Shown here piece by piece: positions 5,301 to 7,105 of a stretch of DNA of 7,105 nucleotides (positions are counted from its first letter, which is position 1; every line of letters starts with the position of its first letter). The position numbers and the translations under genes are program-made. Location of the stretch: NCBI GenBank assembly GCA_017504335.1, contig JAFVRI010000181.1:1-7105 (forward strand). Direction: 5' to 3'. The DNA is from Clostridia bacterium. Lineage in GTDB: Bacteria; Bacillota; Clostridia; Oscillospirales; CAG-272. The notes beneath the pieces were generated by a model, which saw only the letters and a list, made by a program, of their open reading frames with translations, did no database searches and was not told where the DNA came from.

Positions 5301-6701
5301 TTAAATATTCAGTATCTTGTCGTAAGCGAGATACCGTTCGTAGCATTCGGTGTAATCAACACCCTTCGATTCGTAAACCTTGTCAAGCTCGATCTTCGAT
5401 GCCGCTTCCTCCACGGAAGCAAAGACACCCGTACCGACACCCGCAAGTATGGCAGAACCGAGACAAGCAGTCTCCTTGTTTTTCAGAGTGACCAAACGCT
5501 TGCCTGTCATATCCGCCTTCATCTGGCACCACAGAGGGCTGTTGGCGCCGCCGCCCATAGCGCGGATCTCCGCAACGTCCAAACCGAGATAATCCAGATT
5601 GGATTTGAGCATACAGGTCACCGACTCCATCACGCTTCTGACGAAGTGGGCGCGGGTGTGCTCGGTGGTCAGCCCCGTAAAGCTACCGCGAGCAGCGGGG
5701 TTATACTTGGGCATGGTCGAGCCGCAAAGATAGGGAAGGAAGGTCACACCGTCGCTTCCGGCGGGTACGCTTTCTGCCAGCTCATCCAGCTCACGGAAGG
5801 AGAAATTCTCGCAAAGGGCATTACGGAACCACTTGAGTGCCATGCCCGCCGTGGGCGTCCAAGACAAGAGACAGTATTTGTCGTCGTAGTTGTAGTGGCA
5901 GGGAACGATGCTTTTTTCGTCGTATGCGGGAACCGTATCCGAGGGCATGAAAATGACCATGGTGGTGCCTGTCATTTCGCTGACGATGCCTTGCTTGACC
6001 ACGCCTGCGCCAATGGCGCCCGCGATCTGGTCAATGGCACCCGTCACCACCTTCATTCCGTCGTATTCGCCTACTTCTACCGCGCTGGAATACAGCGTGG
6101 GAAGCATCTCTTTGCTCACTCCGATAAAGTCAAGCATCTCATCCCACCACTCTGCCTTGTGAATGTCAAAGTAGATGGTAGAGGATTGCAAGGTTTTTTC
6201 GGAAATGAATTTGCCTGTCAGCTTGTAAAGGATCCAGTCCTCCAAAAGAAAGACCTTCTTCACCTTTGCCCAGACCTCGGGCTCGTTTCGCTTGACCCAA
6301 AGGAGCTTGCAGGCAGGCCATGTCGCCGTGATCTCGGGCTGACCCGTGATCTCATATACCTTTTTGTGCCCAAAATGCTCCTCGATCAGCTCCGCCTCAC
6401 GGGTAGCTCGGTTGTCGAGCCACACAATAGCGGGGCGAACAGGGATTCCGTCCTCATCGGTCAAAATGAGGGTTTCGCACTGGGTGTCAACCGCCAATGC
6501 GTCAACACCCAGCTCCTTTTTTACCTTTTCAATCTCTCCCTTGACAATGGTCCAATATGCTTCGGAATCAAATTCCACGATATCACCGTGGGAGTCCAGC
6601 GTATAGTCCGCTGTCAGGGAGAGCTTCTGTTCGAGATCTGCACTGAATACCGCCGTCTTGACCGACGTGGTACCAATGTCGATTCCCATTAAATGCTTCA
6701 T
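5301..6701 (-). CDS. FGGY-family carbohydrate kinase, 466 aa
   Basis: An ATP-dependent sugar or polyol kinase with the two actin-like domains of the FGGY family. Signatures are the N-terminal GIDIGTTSVK phosphate loop (6-15), WLDNRA (94-99), the catalytic-base region GAIDQIAGAIGAG (221-233) with Asp224, MTGTT (243-247), and GGGANSPLW (383-391) in the ATP-binding half. Length is typical (about 460-500). The substrate-facing motif reads TQCET (73-77), closer to the N-Q-R-E-T of glycerol kinase than to the Q-M-H-G of xylulokinase, so a xylulokinase label would be risky. It lies 8 bases after the upstream gene and 18 before the isomerase. The ribosome binding site is weak (AAGAGA at 6713-6718), suggesting translational coupling; Met5 is an alternative start. 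It probably phosphorylates the ketose made by the isomerase, at the end distal to the carbonyl if the FSA-like lyase is the next step. Confidence 0.92.
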   Translation of the reverse strand: MKHLMGIDIGTTSVKTAVFSADLEQKLSLTADYTLDSHGDIVEFDSEAYWTIVKGEIEKVKKELGVDALAVDTQCETLILTDEDGIPVRPAIVWLDNRATREAELIEEHFGHKKVYEITGQPEITATWPACKLLWVKRNEPEVWAKVKKVFLLEDWILYKLTGKFISEKTLQSSTIYFDIHKAEWWDEMLDFIGVSKEMLPTLYSSAVEVGEYDGMKVVTGAIDQIAGAIGAGVVKQGIVSEMTGTTMVIFMPSDTVPAYDEKSIVPCHYNYDDKYCLLSWTPTAGMALKWFRNALCENFSFRELDELAESVPAGSDGVTFLPYLCGSTMPKYNPAARGSFTGLTTEHTRAHFVRSVMESVTCMLKSNLDYLGLDVAEIRAMGGGANSPLWCQMKADMTGKRLVTLKNKETACLGSAILAGVGTGVFASVEEAASKIELDKVYESKGVDYTECYERYLAYDKILNI

Positions 6702-6709
6702 GACGTCTC

Positions 6710-7105
6710 TTATCTCTTCAGCTGGAGATCGTAGTGGATGTCGTAAGCCTTTTCCTCTTCGGTGAACTTATGACGGGTGTCGATGACCTTTCCGTCATTG
6801 AACTTTCTGTCCTCAACGTCCTCGGTGGTACCCATAACGGTTACGTTTACCTGACGGCGACGAGCGATAACGTGGTCCCAGTCGATGAAGTAGATGTGTG
6901 CGAACAGACCGCCGTCAACAACACCGTCCTTGATGGTCAGGGTCTCGCTTCTTCCGAAGAATACGGAACGGAGGTGACCGTCGGTGTTCATGCTGGAGTA
7001 GTCACCGGGCTCGTTGACCCATCTGCCGTACTGAGCGTGGATCGGGCCGGGATGACGGTACTGATGCTCCTCAGCAAAGTCGGGGATCATCTTTCTCATG
7101 ATGTC
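6710..7105 (-). CDS. Uncharacterised protein, 3' part only, enters from the right edge
   Basis: The reading frame is open to the window edge (two more codons, Asp-Ile, before the first visible Met at 7097-7099) and ends with TAA at 6710-6712. No ribosome binding site can be seen before that Met, so the gene very likely starts outside the window and only about 131 C-terminal residues are visible. The sequence is soluble, charged and probably beta-rich, with HPGPIHAQYGRWVNEPGDY, GLFAHIYFIDWDHV and VNVTVMGTTEDVED as distinctive stretches. There is no signal peptide or membrane segment in the visible part. I do not recognise the family. It ends eight bases before the kinase start on the same strand, so it belongs to the same operon and may act on the same substrate, for instance as an enzyme or subunit upstream of the isomerase. 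That is inference from position only. Confidence 0.75.
   Translation of the reverse strand, partial: DIMRKMIPDFAEEHQYRHPGPIHAQYGRWVNEPGDYSSMNTDGHLRSVFFGRSETLTIKDGVVDGGLFAHIYFIDWDHVIARRRQVNVTVMGTTEDVEDRKFNDGKVIDTRHKFTEEEKAYDIHYDLQLKR

Larger units (their letters stand above)
399..7105 (-). other. Putative sugar-catabolic operon (5' end outside the window)
   Basis: Six same-strand genes are separated by 8, 18, 17, 67 and 24 bases, most preceded by a good ribosome binding site, with no internal promoter or terminator that I can support. The unit ends at the intrinsic terminator 284-313. The order unknown protein, kinase, isomerase, FSA-like aldolase, MFS carrier, ceramidase-like hydrolase fits one pathway of uptake, isomerisation, phosphorylation and cleavage. 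No regulator is visible, so control must come from outside the window or in trans. Confidence 0.8.

Noticed and set aside
4011..6692. 893-aa plus-strand open frame as a real gene
   Set aside because: It runs codon-for-codon opposite two well-supported enzymes, crosses their gene boundary, shows no known domain, and is explained by missing TTA/CTA/TCA codons.
6710..7105. C-glycoside deglycosidase beta-subunit-like protein
   Set aside because: Considered because such small beta-rich proteins occur in sugar operons, but I could not match any motif, and the gene is truncated.

Overview
The window looks like a piece of a low-redundancy chromosome from an anaerobic Firmicute, probably a gut or rumen Clostridia (Oscillospirales/Eubacteriales-like). 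This is inferred from the protein families, the AAAGGA/AAGGAG-type ribosome binding sites, base composition near or slightly above 50% GC, and the style of intergenic palindromes at the left end. No taxon can be fixed from the sequence alone.

All convincing genes lie on the minus strand and read from right to left as one tightly packed unit. In order of transcription they are: the 3' end of an unrecognised gene that enters from the right edge (6710-7105); an FGGY-family carbohydrate kinase (5301-6701); an L-fucose/L-arabinose isomerase-like protein (3930-5282); a fructose-6-phosphate-aldolase-like small transaldolase (3238-3912); a 12-helix MFS transporter of organophosphate:phosphate antiporter type (1911-3170); and a cytoplasmic, ceramidase-fold hydrolase (399-1886). 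Gaps are 8, 18, 17, 67 and 24 bases. The operon promoter is outside the window.

The genes make a coherent catabolic route: uptake by the MFS protein, aldose-to-ketose isomerisation, ATP-dependent phosphorylation of the ketose, then Schiff-base retro-aldol cleavage to a dihydroxyacetone-type C3 piece and an aldehyde phosphate. The ceramidase-like enzyme may release the sugar from a conjugate or process an amide or ester. The combination of kinase, isomerase and FSA-type lyase, rather than the class II aldolase usual in fucose/rhamnose pathways, leaves the substrate open. The substrate-binding signatures of the kinase and transporter hint at something other than plain fucose, arabinose or xylose.

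The only intergenic region longer than 300 bases (1-398) contains no credible gene. It holds an inverted repeat near the left edge, a bidirectional hairpin terminator (193-231), a minus-strand intrinsic terminator for the operon (284-313), a perfect 15-bp hairpin (326-359) and four tandem copies of an 8-mer (363-394). Several long plus-strand open frames (up to 893 codons) are codon-register antisense shadows caused by the near absence of TTA, CTA and TCA codons in the real genes.
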